From Novipirellula herctigrandis (GTDB taxonomy: Bacteria > Planctomycetota > Planctomycetia > Pirellulales > Pirellulaceae), in assembly GCA_007859835.1 (NCBI GenBank), contig SJPJ01000001.1, forward strand, positions 4,693,078 to 4,757,077: a stretch of DNA of 64,000 nt. Direction: 5' to 3'. The translations under genes were made by a program, and so were the position numbers. Position 1 is the first letter of the stretch; the number at the start of each line of letters is the position of its first letter. Of this stretch, positions 29,840-39,302 are shown piece by piece. Below the pieces are notes generated by a model that made no database searches, was not told where the DNA came from, and worked only from the letters and a program-made list of their open reading frames with translations.

Positions 29840-31585
29840 TCACCATTTCAGTTCACGTCGAAACACGGGTTCAAGTTCGTCCGCGATCTTGACATGCTCT
29901 GGCGCAACCGGGTGAGCATCCACGCCCGGTCGGCCAGGGTAGTATCGGACGTCGATTTTTGTGATGTTCGATTCGCCCAAGGTTGCTATTGTTTTTTCGA
30001 TATACTGGTTCAATTTTTTGCGGTTTTCATTGTCGCCGAACATGGGCGAGTTCAACAAGAACAAGTGTGCGTCGGGCGCATCACGCCGCAGTTGTCTAAT
30101 AAAATCAACATACGCCTTTACATAGGTTGCTTCGTCAGGAACGCCTTGGTTGAAATCATTCGTACCGAGACAAATTGAAATAGCATCGGGCACGTATTGA
30201 GTTGCATCCCACGAAGAATTGGCGTCGTCCGAAAGCGCCCACTCATAAAACTGTGGCGCATTGTTTGTCTCTGTCATCCCTTGCCAATCACGAATTAGCC
30301 CACGTCCACCGTAGGCGATCAAATGACATTGGGCACCAAGACGGTCTGCGAGAACGCGGCCATAAGCGAGACGCCCGTTGGAATGATGGTCGCCTGTGGC
30401 CGGATCATCGGGCAAAATATCAATGGAGGCTCCGGCGGTAATCGAGTCGCCAATGAACAACAATTTTCGCTTCGGCAATGGCATCGGTGCCACGAAATGC
30501 CCCGTCGACGCTTCAAATGAGATTGCTTTCAAAATCCCCTGCCAACCTTCGGTACGTTTGTGAATCTCAACGGTATGTTCACCTGGTGAACCACTAAACA
30601 GCACTTGCTCGTGCTTGCCACTACGGAGTTGAATCCTTTGAGTGTCGGTGGAATCGACAATCACATCAACGTAGACCGAATCGCTGGTCGCCTGATACTT
30701 CATCAATAGTTGTGGCCCAACGAATGCCACTTTGATCTTCGTCCCTGGGTATGCAATTTTGACAGATCCATCTTCGCTTCGCACCGAGCGTCCTTCGAGA
30801 AGCACCAGCGAAGAATCAGCAGGAACCACTGATTCCAATCGAGTTGAAACACTCTTTTGAATCGCAGCATCTTGATCGGTTGTCAGTGGCGTGACTTTCA
30901 GATTTCGATATGCGACCGGGCCATGATCGCCCTGCAGTCGTATTGGTCCCGTGGCTGTTTCCTGTTTCGACATTCCAGATCTCGTCATACCGGTAACTTC
31001 CACATTTTCGTGAATGAGTTCACCGTTATGAACGACTTTCACAAAACAGGCATTAGCGATTTTTTCTCCTGAATCGTTGAATCGAGGTGCACGAAACGTG
31101 ATGTCGAAACTTTGCCATTGGCCTGTGACTCGGCTTACATTCTTGGCTGGGGAATGTCCTTCGTATGCTCCACGTTGCCCATCGTGTCGGGGATAAATTC
31201 CCCCGCATTCGATCCCTGGGTACGCAGCTTTGGCAACGCCAAAGCTGTCATAGATTTGAATTTCGTAGCGTCCCATCATGTAGACCCCCGAATTCGATCC
31301 TTTGGGGATATAGAACTCAACATGCAATTGGACATCGCCATAGTCCGCTTTTGAAAGCAAGTAGTCTGCTCGTCCACTGCTATAGAGGACACCGGTTCCC
31401 GCCTCGGCAACGAGTTGAGACGAATCGTCAGGATTCAAATGCACGTTTTTGGCTAGCTGCCATTGCTTGCTCAAAGGACTCTTGCTTTGGCGCCAAGCCG
31501 ACAAGTCGCTGGTGCCAATCGATTCAGAATAAGCAATCGTGCAAGAAAGTACGGCAAGTAAAAAAGCAATCAATGATCGGTTCAT
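29840..31585 (-). CDS. Secreted DUF1080 - SGNH esterase (CE2-like)
   Basis: 581-residue exported protein. A signal peptide (MNRSLIAFLLAVL, cleavage near AYS-ES) precedes a DUF1080/3-keto-disaccharide hydrolase-like beta-sandwich (about 55-235; FYIPKGSNSGVYMMGRYEIQ). A CE2-like beta-domain (about 255-360) is followed by an SGNH hydrolase (about 372-581) with FIGDSITAG (nucleophile S381) and a late DAHPVAPEH segment supplying the catalytic Asp/His. Deacetylation of a polysaccharide combined with glycan hydrolysis is the likely function. Start could also be ATG 31597, four residues upstream. Divergent from the sulfatase fusion; the two SGNH domains are not obvious duplicates. Confidence 0.85.
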   Translation of the reverse strand: MNRSLIAFLLAVLSCTIAYSESIGTSDLSAWRQSKSPLSKQWQLAKNVHLNPDDSSQLVAEAGTGVLYSSGRADYLLSKADYGDVQLHVEFYIPKGSNSGVYMMGRYEIQIYDSFGVAKAAYPGIECGGIYPRHDGQRGAYEGHSPAKNVSRVTGQWQSFDITFRAPRFNDSGEKIANACFVKVVHNGELIHENVEVTGMTRSGMSKQETATGPIRLQGDHGPVAYRNLKVTPLTTDQDAAIQKSVSTRLESVVPADSSLVLLEGRSVRSEDGSVKIAYPGTKIKVAFVGPQLLMKYQATSDSVYVDVIVDSTDTQRIQLRSGKHEQVLFSGSPGEHTVEIHKRTEGWQGILKAISFEASTGHFVAPMPLPKRKLLFIGDSITAGASIDILPDDPATGDHHSNGRLAYGRVLADRLGAQCHLIAYGGRGLIRDWQGMTETNNAPQFYEWALSDDANSSWDATQYVPDAISICLGTNDFNQGVPDEATYVKAYVDFIRQLRRDAPDAHLFLLNSPMFGDNENRKKLNQYIEKTIATLGESNITKIDVRYYPGRPGVDAHPVAPEHVKIADELEPVFRRELKW

Positions 31586-31691
31586 AGCAGAGAGCATGAG
31601 GCAGGAGAGGGGGGCAGGTGCTTAGCGTGAGTGATCCGAGTATCATCATACCAAGAACCTTTTGTTTCCACATGAATTTGGATTCCAACTG

Positions 31692-34559
31692 ATGAAAAAA
31701 ACTGCGTTTCTGCTTCTAATGCTTGCTGTTTCGTTCGTTGGAAAGAATCCGGCACAATCGCAAGAGTTCCCCAATCCAACGAACCTGCAAACTGTCCGCG
31801 GAGCAGCGTCAACGCTACAGCGCAGTTTGTCATTAATGGCTGAAAGCACAGCTGAAAAACGGAACCACGTCAAAGTATTGTTCTATGGTCAATCGATTAC
31901 CGAACAAGATTGGTCACACGCGGTTGCCGATGATCTTCGGAAGCGTTTCCCTCATGCGGACTTGGAGATCGAGAACCGTGCGATAGGAGGCCATTCATCC
32001 CAGATTCTTAGCAAGACTGCTGAAGCCGATCTGTATCCTTTCTATCCTGATCTTTTGGTCTTTCACGTTTACGGGGATCATCGCGATTATGAAGCGATCA
32101 TACGTCGAGTGCGTGAACAAACCACCGCTGACATTCTGCTTCAAAACGATCACTTTCAACGCAACGGAAAATTGGATGAAGAAAAAGACCCTGCAAACTT
32201 AACACCTGCGAATTGGGCTCCGTGGTTCAATCATGTATTTTTGCCTGGGTTGGCCGAGAAATACGATGTTGGCTTGCTTGACCAACGATCAGTATGGAAA
32301 ACGTACTTAGAGGACAACCAACTCACACCCCGCGACTTGCTGCGCGATGGTGTACATCTTAACGAACACGGAAACCATCTTATGGCCGAGATAGTCAACT
32401 CAGGCTTGCAGTATACGCCTGGGACCACGGTGGTAGAGGATGATCGAGTGACAACGATTCCGATCAACTCAAACGATTGGACCGGAGGTCAACTTACGAT
32501 TCCGTTCGAGGGCAATCGAGTCGACGTGATTACTGCAAATCAAGGCGAACCAAGAGAAGTTCAAGTCTTGGTAGACAACCGAAATCCGAGTGACTTTCCC
32601 AATGCATACTGCATGACCAAAACGAGCGGATATCTCGGCACGAATTGGCCATGCCTTTTGCAGATACAACGTGGCCCATCACCGGTCATCCCCGAAACAT
32701 GGTCGATCCGAATCACCGAAGCTTCAGACGACTACAACCAATTTCGTTTCACGGTGACGGGTTCGGTCTCAGGCGATGATGGCGAAGGGACTGCGACAGA
32801 GACGTTTGTCTCCAATTCGGGTCGATTGAAAATTGAACCGCGAGATTGGAACCTCGCCTATTGCCGAAAGGTTTTTGAAAAGCCACTTACCGTTGACGCC
32901 GTCATTCAATTCGATGTGGTTCCCCAATTCAATGACCACTTCATAGCAAAAGCGAATCCGGATCCGACTCGGGAATCAACGGTTCGGTTGATCCAAGGTA
33001 TTTCCAATGGTCAGCATACGTTGACCCTTATCGCAGACTCCGACACGCCAATTACCGCAGTGCGTGTCTATCGACCGCCGTTTGCCCGACAGACAAAATC
33101 AACTCCGAACGTGCTTGTCTTGTACGCCGATGACATGGGATTCGGAGACCTGAGTATTCAGAATCCTGCTTCAAAAATTCCAACACCGAATTTGGATGAT
33201 TTGGCACGGCAATCGATGCGGTTCTCCAATGGCCACTCATCCTCGGGCATCTGCACGCCAAGCCGATATGCCTTGTTGACGGGGCGGTATCATTGGCGTG
33301 ACTTTCATGAAATTGTCGGCCCATTTGGCAAGTCCGTTTTTGACGACAAACGGTTAACTTTGCCTGAGATGATGACGGCCTACGGATATACGACCGCCGC
33401 GATTGGCAAATGGCATCTTGGTTGGGATTGGGATGCAATAAAAAAACCCAATGCCAAGCCGATCACGGTGAGCGGATCAAAGCAGAAAAGCTATCCGCCC
33501 GAAGCGTTTGATTGGGACAAGGCAATCCCCGGTGGACCACTGGCTCACGGTTTTCATTCGTACTTTGGTGACACCGTCATCAACTTTCCTCCGTATTGCT
33601 GGATCCAAAATGATCGGGTTATCAAAGCTCCCGACGCGATGCTGGACACAAGCAAATGGAGACCCATCAAAGAAGGTAGCTGGGAATGTCGCCCAGGCCC
33701 AATGGCTTCGGATTGGGATCCTTACCAATGCCTCCCTACAATCACACATCGTGGTGTCGAATTTATTCATGCTCAAAAGGACAATGACAAACCGTTCTTT
33801 CTCTATTTTGCGTTTCCATCACCTCACGCGCCAATCATTCCCAACGATGCTTTTGACGGGCAATCAGAAGCGGGCCCCTATGGCGATTTTGTTGTCGAAA
33901 CCGACAATGCGTGCGGTCAACTGCTAGATGCACTGCGTGAATCGGGCCAAGCCGACGACACCATCGTCATCTTTAGTGCCGACAATGGGCCCGAGAATTA
34001 CGCATACGTTCGCGATGCAACCTACGACCATTGGTCAGCGGAACCTTTCCGTGGACTCAAACGCGACATTTACGAAGGAGGGCATCACGTTCCGTTTTTG
34101 ATTCGCTGGCCCGGCGTCACCAAACCAGGAACGGTATCGGATAGTTTGGCGTCACAAATCGACATCATGGCGACCTTAGCCGATGCGATTGACTACGCGT
34201 TGCCCGAGGATGCAGCGGAAGATTCCCATAGCCTTCTGCCAATCATCCGAGGCGATTCGAATTTGGTTCGAACCGCTCACGTACATAACACTTACAAGAA
34301 TGCTTATGCAATCCGCGAAGAAAACTGGTTGTTGATTGATTCGAAAACGGGATACCACCGAAAACCAAATCAAAAATGGGAAACCAAGCACCTCTACAAT
34401 GCCGATGATGACCAAGCCGTTGAGTTGTATGATTTGTCGATTGACATCGGGCAACGCCACAATGTCGCTAGCCATCATCCCGATCGCGTTCGGTCAATGC
34501 AAGCGAGGCTAAAATCGATTCGCTCGGCCAAACATTCAGCACCTCGTTTTGATCCGTGA
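31692..34559 (+). CDS. Secreted SGNH hydrolase - sulfatase fusion
   Basis: 955-residue exported protein. Signal peptide (MKKTAFLLLMLAVSF), then an SGNH hydrolase domain (about 55-250: VLFYGQSITEQ with S68 and DGVHLNEHG as Asp/His). A beta-rich linker (about 260-465) follows, and a complete type-I sulfatase (about 470-955) with LYADDMGFGD metal ligands and the active-site CTPSRYALLTGR, where C521 must be converted to formylglycine. The IGKWHLGW and SADNGPENY segments complete the metal site. Cleaving both ester sulfate and an acyl group from a polysaccharide would explain the fusion, but this is inference. ATG 31692 is preferred; the frame continues upstream to a TTG. Length is about twice a normal sulfatase. 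Confidence 0.92.
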   Translation: MKKTAFLLLMLAVSFVGKNPAQSQEFPNPTNLQTVRGAASTLQRSLSLMAESTAEKRNHVKVLFYGQSITEQDWSHAVADDLRKRFPHADLEIENRAIGGHSSQILSKTAEADLYPFYPDLLVFHVYGDHRDYEAIIRRVREQTTADILLQNDHFQRNGKLDEEKDPANLTPANWAPWFNHVFLPGLAEKYDVGLLDQRSVWKTYLEDNQLTPRDLLRDGVHLNEHGNHLMAEIVNSGLQYTPGTTVVEDDRVTTIPINSNDWTGGQLTIPFEGNRVDVITANQGEPREVQVLVDNRNPSDFPNAYCMTKTSGYLGTNWPCLLQIQRGPSPVIPETWSIRITEASDDYNQFRFTVTGSVSGDDGEGTATETFVSNSGRLKIEPRDWNLAYCRKVFEKPLTVDAVIQFDVVPQFNDHFIAKANPDPTRESTVRLIQGISNGQHTLTLIADSDTPITAVRVYRPPFARQTKSTPNVLVLYADDMGFGDLSIQNPASKIPTPNLDDLARQSMRFSNGHSSSGICTPSRYALLTGRYHWRDFHEIVGPFGKSVFDDKRLTLPEMMTAYGYTTAAIGKWHLGWDWDAIKKPNAKPITVSGSKQKSYPPEAFDWDKAIPGGPLAHGFHSYFGDTVINFPPYCWIQNDRVIKAPDAMLDTSKWRPIKEGSWECRPGPMASDWDPYQCLPTITHRGVEFIHAQKDNDKPFFLYFAFPSPHAPIIPNDAFDGQSEAGPYGDFVVETDNACGQLLDALRESGQADDTIVIFSADNGPENYAYVRDATYDHWSAEPFRGLKRDIYEGGHHVPFLIRWPGVTKPGTVSDSLASQIDIMATLADAIDYALPEDAAEDSHSLLPIIRGDSNLVRTAHVHNTYKNAYAIREENWLLIDSKTGYHRKPNQKWETKHLYNADDDQAVELYDLSIDIGQRHNVASHHPDRVRSMQARLKSIRSAKHSAPRFDP

Positions 34560-34606
34560 CCCAAATTTGCCCGCCTCGCTATCGATTGTTTTCAAATCCC
34601 CGACCG

Positions 34607-35917
34607 TCACGTTTGCGGGGCAGGTGCATTGAGAAAGGATCGACGACGGCGAGTAATCGCTTCCCGTGTGTACAATTGCTCGGCTAACCAGTAGATCCCA
34701 TTTCGAAGCTCGTCGACTGACATTTGCAAAGGTTCGAAGTTCACGTCAAACAAAGTACATCGATCCCATCGTCTCGGTTGCAAAATCCGGCCATCCTTTA
34801 GCAATCGGTCGTAGAGCGGGGTGCCTGGGAAGGCCGTCAGTATTGTTATTTGCACATCCCAAATTCCGGTTTCGTTAGCGAACTGCAAAACCTGTTCAAA
34901 TATCGCAGGGCTTTGACTATCAAGCCCGAGAATGAAGCAGCCATTGACGGTGATTCCATGCGATTGGATTCGTTTAACCGCTTCTCGCGGGTCACCCTGG
35001 TAACGCGATTTAAAATTGGCGCGTAGCTCAATACCGTCAAGGGACTTTGGTTCCGGGCTTTCCAATCCAATCAGAACTTGTTTGCAACCCGCCTGACGCA
35101 TCAACGCGAGAAGTTCATCGTCGTCGGCCACCGAAATATCCGTTTCCGTAAACCACTTGATTCGCTCAGGAATCAATTCGCGGCATAGACGCTTGCCCCA
35201 TTGGTGGTCGACGAAAGTGTTGTCATCTGCAAACTCGACGAATGGTCGACGTTGAATTTGCTTGATCGCTCGGATATCCCGTATGACATCTGCCACCGGA
35301 CGTTTGCGATACGGTTGCGACAGCATGACGTTGGACGCACAAAAATCGCAGCGCCACGGACAACCGCGTGTCGTTTGGACGGGAAAGCGAGTGTAAGGGC
35401 GGTTGGCCAACAAATCATAGCGAGGAACGGGGAGCGAACTGACCCTGATTGGCGGTGAATCCCGTGCGTCCCAAACCCGCCGCGTTGTTGAGGCCTCGAT
35501 TTCGGGGACCGCTTCGCTCCACATTTGTTCGCCTTCGCCCAGAAAGACAAAATCCGCATGCTCAAGTGCTTCCCCTTGTTCCACGGTGACGTGTAATCCC
35601 CCCATCGCAACCTTCACCCCCTTAGCTCGTAAGCGATCCGCAATCGCGTAGGCTTCAAAGACCTGGGCTGAGAACGTACTAATGGCAACTAGGTCACAGT
35701 CGTAGACTTCGGTCGGCTCGCTTCCATCTCGCTCCGCTTCGAAATAATGCAATTCGTGGCCTGCGGGAGTCGCCGCTGCTAAGTACAGGAGTCCCAAGCT
35801 TGGCAATGCCGAGAGCACTTTCCCTCGTTCGATCACACCGGGAAGGGTCAGTCCAAGTTTCAACAGTTTCGCATCGTGTGCCCGTAAGCCACTCAATGCT
35901 AGGAATCCAATCTTCAT
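34607..35917 (-). CDS. B12-binding radical SAM protein
   Basis: 436-residue cytoplasmic iron-sulfur enzyme. The N-terminal B12-binding-like Rossmann domain (about 1-165) is followed by the radical SAM barrel, whose cluster motif TRGCPWRCDFC has C186, C190 and C193 in CX3CX2C spacing. FADDNTFVD and LIGLESPEP fit the barrel strands, and the C-terminus has the FPGTPLYDRL segment of this family. It belongs to the class of B12-dependent radical SAM methylases/oxidoreductases that include hopanoid- and antibiotic-modifying enzymes, but the substrate is not predictable. ATG 35917 overlaps the stop of the upstream membrane protein by 4 bp (ATGA), so translation is coupled. Its stop faces the sulfatase gene 47 bp away. 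Confidence 0.92.
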   Translation of the reverse strand: MKIGFLALSGLRAHDAKLLKLGLTLPGVIERGKVLSALPSLGLLYLAAATPAGHELHYFEAERDGSEPTEVYDCDLVAISTFSAQVFEAYAIADRLRAKGVKVAMGGLHVTVEQGEALEHADFVFLGEGEQMWSEAVPEIEASTTRRVWDARDSPPIRVSSLPVPRYDLLANRPYTRFPVQTTRGCPWRCDFCASNVMLSQPYRKRPVADVIRDIRAIKQIQRRPFVEFADDNTFVDHQWGKRLCRELIPERIKWFTETDISVADDDELLALMRQAGCKQVLIGLESPEPKSLDGIELRANFKSRYQGDPREAVKRIQSHGITVNGCFILGLDSQSPAIFEQVLQFANETGIWDVQITILTAFPGTPLYDRLLKDGRILQPRRWDRCTLFDVNFEPLQMSVDELRNGIYWLAEQLYTREAITRRRRSFLNAPAPQT

Positions 35918-36288
35918 GGTGGCCCATTTTGTAAGGTTTGGATGACGCCGATGAAAAGAGCGACGACGGGAATAAAGAACAAGTGCCGAAACGGCTTCTT
36001 CCAAGCGGTCAAAAAGCAGACCGTCGGCATCGCAATGCCGCCGATAATGAACGCCCACGAGGCAATTTGCGTTTCCAATAATCCGGTCGTCGGCGTCGAA
36101 ACGCTAAAGAGGACATTCATCATCCCGAGTGCAGCTTGGGCGATATGCCCGAGTCGAAGGAGACGTCTACGAAACGAACCGTATCCGCCGAAAAAGTCCT
36201 CGCGATGGAAAAAGAGACCAATAATGGCCCCGGTGCCGAAAGCGGAAGCAATAAGGGCCCATCCGAAATACCAATTGAGTGTTGTCAA
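35914..36288 (-). CDS. Small membrane protein, coupled to radical SAM gene
   Basis: 124-residue protein with about four membrane helices (segments near residues 8-27, 45-66, 75-95 and 102-120). No family recognised. It begins with TTG at 36288, which overlaps the stop of the upstream membrane-protein gene by 4 bp, and its own stop overlaps the radical SAM start by 4 bp. Both overlaps indicate strict translational coupling and argue that this is a real gene despite its rare start codon. Role: probably an accessory or transport partner of the radical SAM product, by context only. Confidence 0.7.
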   Translation of the reverse strand: MTTLNWYFGWALIASAFGTGAIIGLFFHREDFFGGYGSFRRRLLRLGHIAQAALGMMNVLFSVSTPTTGLLETQIASWAFIIGGIAMPTVCFLTAWKKPFRHLFFIPVVALFIGVIQTLQNGPP

Positions 36289-36695
36289 AGGACGTCCGTA
36301 GTGAAAGTGGCTGCAGCATCCTTTTCCGCAGGGCGATAATAGGCAACTGCAAAGAGAATGAGCATCACAAAATCAATCAGAACAAATGGCTTGAACAAAA
36401 AGGGACAACCAATCATTACCCAGTAATAGCTAACGATGCTAACATAGCTAATTTTTAGCAGCATCCCATAAGGCATGAGATTGCGATTGCGATGGGGATC
36501 TTTGGCAATGCTAAAGAACATGGTTCCAAAAACCATTAGCATCAGCGAACAGAATTGAACGTAGCCCCAATGACTAGGATGAGGGATACCAGAGGCGTCG
36601 AAGAGTTGTTTCCCAGCCAAAAGGAAAACCAAGCCAATCGCAAAGTCGTAAACCGCTGCGATGGCAAAGAGTATACGCGTTGTGAATCGTGACAC
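36285..36695 (-). CDS. Small membrane protein, first gene of radical SAM operon
   Basis: 136-residue protein with about four hydrophobic helices (near residues 8-28, 40-60, 75-95 and 100-122). It overlaps the next gene by 4 bp. GTG 36695 is chosen because GGGGAG lies 8 nt upstream; a longer frame to 36782 would run into the intrinsic terminator of the preceding gene (36758-36788), so it is unlikely. No family recognised. As first gene of a three-gene set its promoter should lie in 36696-36757. Confidence 0.65.
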   Translation of the reverse strand: MSRFTTRILFAIAAVYDFAIGLVFLLAGKQLFDASGIPHPSHWGYVQFCSLMLMVFGTMFFSIAKDPHRNRNLMPYGMLLKISYVSIVSYYWVMIGCPFLFKPFVLIDFVMLILFAVAYYRPAEKDAAATFTTDVL

Positions 36696-36757
36696 GACAT
36701 GCTCCCCGAGTGATATTTGGCTAACCGACCAGAGCCCGTCACTTATCTTAGCATACG

Positions 36758-36788
36758 AAAAATCCGCATGTGAAAACTCCACATGCGG
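36758..36788 (-). terminator. Intrinsic terminator of SPOR-like gene
   Basis: Perfect 9-bp stem CCGCATGTG/CACATGCGG with a 7-nt loop (36764-36788), followed on the minus strand by a run that reads ATTTTT. It lies 30 bp downstream of the stop of the exported SPOR-like gene and separates it from the radical SAM operon, whose GTG start lies 60 bp further on. Confidence 0.85.
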
Positions 36789-36817
36789 AAATCGATTGCC
36801 GATTCGACTTGGTGAGC

Positions 36818-37948
36818 TTATCGCATTCCTAGAGCACCGTTGTACAAACTACGTTTGGAAACGCGTGGGACGGCGATCGGGGCGGGGTTGATGTCGAAGG
36901 GGATCATCGCGGCATGATTGACGGCAACGCCGTTTCGCTCGGGAACGTAGCGAGCAACACGCGAATTGAAGGCTCGATATTTTTCGATCGTTTGACGAAT
37001 GTCCATCGCATACTCGAAACGCCCGTCGGGAAGCTCGCGGCCGAGCGATGCAAAACCACCTACCGTAACGAGCGACCGAGTACGATCGTGGAATTGGTAT
37101 GCTTCAACGCCGTCGGCGCGAAGTTTTTTGCACATTTTGTCCGCATCGGCGGCGAATTTATCGAGCCGTTTGCCGCTCGGCTCGAACTCCTTTTCTTTCT
37201 TGCCATCAACGATCGTGCCGAGACCCTCAAAGGTTCCGACCACAACGGTGTACTTGGCTTTACAGTCGAGCAGGCTGTAGTCTTTGTCTTCGTTCAGTTG
37301 ACGAACAAAGGAATCGACTTCGGGAGCATCAAAGTACTCCGCGGGCAACATCGGATTGCGCGTCACAAAGGCACTCGCCATCGGACCAAGTGTTTTGTCT
37401 TTGCGGATGGATAGCAGCTTTTGGCTCATCGCCTTAACGGAAGTCACTGGATTGATGCCGCTGGTTTCCTTTTCCACTTCTTCTTTGTCGGAGAAAATCG
37501 GCAATCGTGCTGTTTTGAGTGTTTGCAGGTCTTTGTCGATGTTTTCGTTTTCAACTCGGTCATATTCGCCCACCAAGACCGCGTAAGCTTCATATTGGTA
37601 CGAGTTTGCATAGCGTTGATGACGATTGCCAGAATTGTGCTTATTGACCTCGCCGGTGAAGTCGAATCGTTCAAGATAAATGTAAGCAGGCAGGCCTAGC
37701 TCGCTGCGAATCTCCAATGCCAATCGCTTGGCTCTTGCTTTGGAGCCTTCGCCGACACAAGTGGATGCCAGTATCATCCATGGCCCATCTTCTTCGCTGA
37801 GCAAGTACTCGGCCGATGCATCCGCTTCGACTTTCGGTGAAGGACGAAACATGCGGAGAAATTCTGGGGGCGCGGCCGTCACGGATGGAATCGAAAGGGC
37901 GCAAAAACAGAACGTCAATGTGATTGAAATGCGTTTCGAAGTAAGCAT
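36818..37948 (-). CDS. Exported protein with SPOR-like repeats
   Basis: 376-residue exported protein, signal peptide MLTSKRISITLTFCF to about residue 25. Two regions (about 55-100 and 235-300) have the beta-alpha-beta look of SPOR domains, which bind denuded peptidoglycan: GPWMILAST...AYIYLERF and TVVVGTFEG...EAYQFHDRTRSLVTVGGF. The middle is charged and helical. The C-terminus is a short RSLYNGALGMR tail. It ends 30 bp before a strong terminator. No other gene shares its operon. The SPOR relation is a reading of the pattern, not a match found in a database. Confidence 0.6.
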   Translation of the reverse strand: MLTSKRISITLTFCFCALSIPSVTAAPPEFLRMFRPSPKVEADASAEYLLSEEDGPWMILASTCVGEGSKARAKRLALEIRSELGLPAYIYLERFDFTGEVNKHNSGNRHQRYANSYQYEAYAVLVGEYDRVENENIDKDLQTLKTARLPIFSDKEEVEKETSGINPVTSVKAMSQKLLSIRKDKTLGPMASAFVTRNPMLPAEYFDAPEVDSFVRQLNEDKDYSLLDCKAKYTVVVGTFEGLGTIVDGKKEKEFEPSGKRLDKFAADADKMCKKLRADGVEAYQFHDRTRSLVTVGGFASLGRELPDGRFEYAMDIRQTIEKYRAFNSRVARYVPERNGVAVNHAAMIPFDINPAPIAVPRVSKRSLYNGALGMR

Positions 37949-38102
37949 TTGCCTTTTTCCGGGCGAGGAACGAACTAGGGACTCTTAGCAGATAGGCCGT
38001 CAATAACAAAAATGAACGACATGACGAAAGAGAAAAACTTGAGCGAAAGTGAGGAGTTTTTCGATATTTTTGACCCCTGTAGTAAAAACGGGTAATTGGC
38101 CT

Positions 38103-39302
38103 GTGAGAAAGCAAGTTCAAAAAGCGGTACAAGCCAGTGCTTCGCGACTCCGAAGTCCTGCCGACGCCATGCACCAAGTCGTCTGGATCACCGACCCGGT
38201 AGGCCATTTGCTGTACCGCCATAAGCAAGGTCTGGAGTTGCTTGAATCGCTGTCGTTTGATCATCCCGAAAAAATTCGTCCACCCCGATGATTTTGTCGC
38301 AGAAGCGACGGTTTGGCAGGAATGTATGGAAGATCGAACGGTGTATGAACGCGAACATCGGCTACCGACTATCCATGGCGAGTATCGTTGGTTCCTTTCA
38401 CGTGGCATCCCGATTCGCGACGAGGACGACCAAATCGAGTGTTGGTACGGGACATCGACCGATATTCAAGAACTGAAAGATGGCGAGACGAATCTGATCG
38501 AACAACGTGATAAGAATTGTCAGTCAAAAAGATGGAAGCGATCGGCCGTTTAGCGGGCGGTGTTGCCCACAATTTTAATAACCTGCTGATGGTGATCCTG
38601 GGCGAATGCAGCCAACTGCTCACACAAGCCGAACAGAGAGGTAAAAACACGAGCAAAGAACCAGTGGATATTGAACAATCTTTAGGGTCACTACGAGCGA
38701 TTCGCGACGCGGGTGAACGTGCCTCGGCATTGACCAATGCAACTCCTGACATTCAGTGGCCGAGTTCCCCTGGCCGCAGATACGATCGATCTGAATAAAA
38801 GGGATTGGCGAGATTGAAAACCTGTTAAGGAGAATGGTACCGAAGAAGACCCAAATTCCGTTTTGTTTCCACGCCGATCCCATTTGGGTCCAAAGCGATC
38901 CAACTCAATTGGAACAAATCGTTTTTAACCTCGTTTCCAATGCAAGCGATGCGATGCCCGAGGGAGGAAAGATCACGATCAACACGCAAACGTTGACCGG
39001 TGAGCAAGCCAAATGCATGCGACTTGCACCTTGCCAAGATGGGTATGCCGTTGTGTCCATTACCGATATTGGGCAGGGGCTCGATCCTGTGCAAGCGGAC
39101 AAAGATGTTTGAGCCATTCTTCACCACCAAGCCTGTTGGGCAAGGGACGGGGCTTGGATTGGCAGTGGTTCACGGCCTTGTCGAACAATACCACGGTGTC
39201 GTCCGTGCCTCATCGACTGATACTGGAACGATGCTACAAGTGTTCCTGACTCAAAAAAGGGGGAAACGCGACAAAGAGTGTCAGTCATCAAGCAAGTTGT
39301 AG
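38103..39302 (+). pseudogene. Decayed PAS - histidine kinase
   Basis: A hybrid-free PAS histidine kinase broken by at least five frameshifts. Pieces in order: a PAS sensor (HQVVWITDP, later HPDDF, EYRWFLSRGIP and ECWYGTSTDIQ), the H-box [25 protein letters not shown], an N-box region with QIVFNLVSNASDAMPEGG, a G1-like DIGQGLDP and [23 protein letters not shown]. Frame changes fall near 38220-38280, 38515, 38720-38740, 38805-38825 and 39095, and the segments are otherwise well conserved, so the decay looks fairly recent. Long neighbouring genes are intact, so sequencing error is unlikely for so many lesions. It converges on the intact FixJ-like regulator. GTG at 38103 is the probable original start. 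Confidence 0.85.

Noticed and set aside
36696-36782. Longer start for the first membrane protein of the radical SAM operon
   Set aside because: It runs into a perfect intrinsic terminator, and GTG 36695 has a good ribosome-binding site.
37671-38408. 245-codon minus-strand frame
   Set aside because: Antisense to the start of the SPOR-like gene region and to the kinase pseudogene; no motif and Arg/Ser-rich shadow composition.
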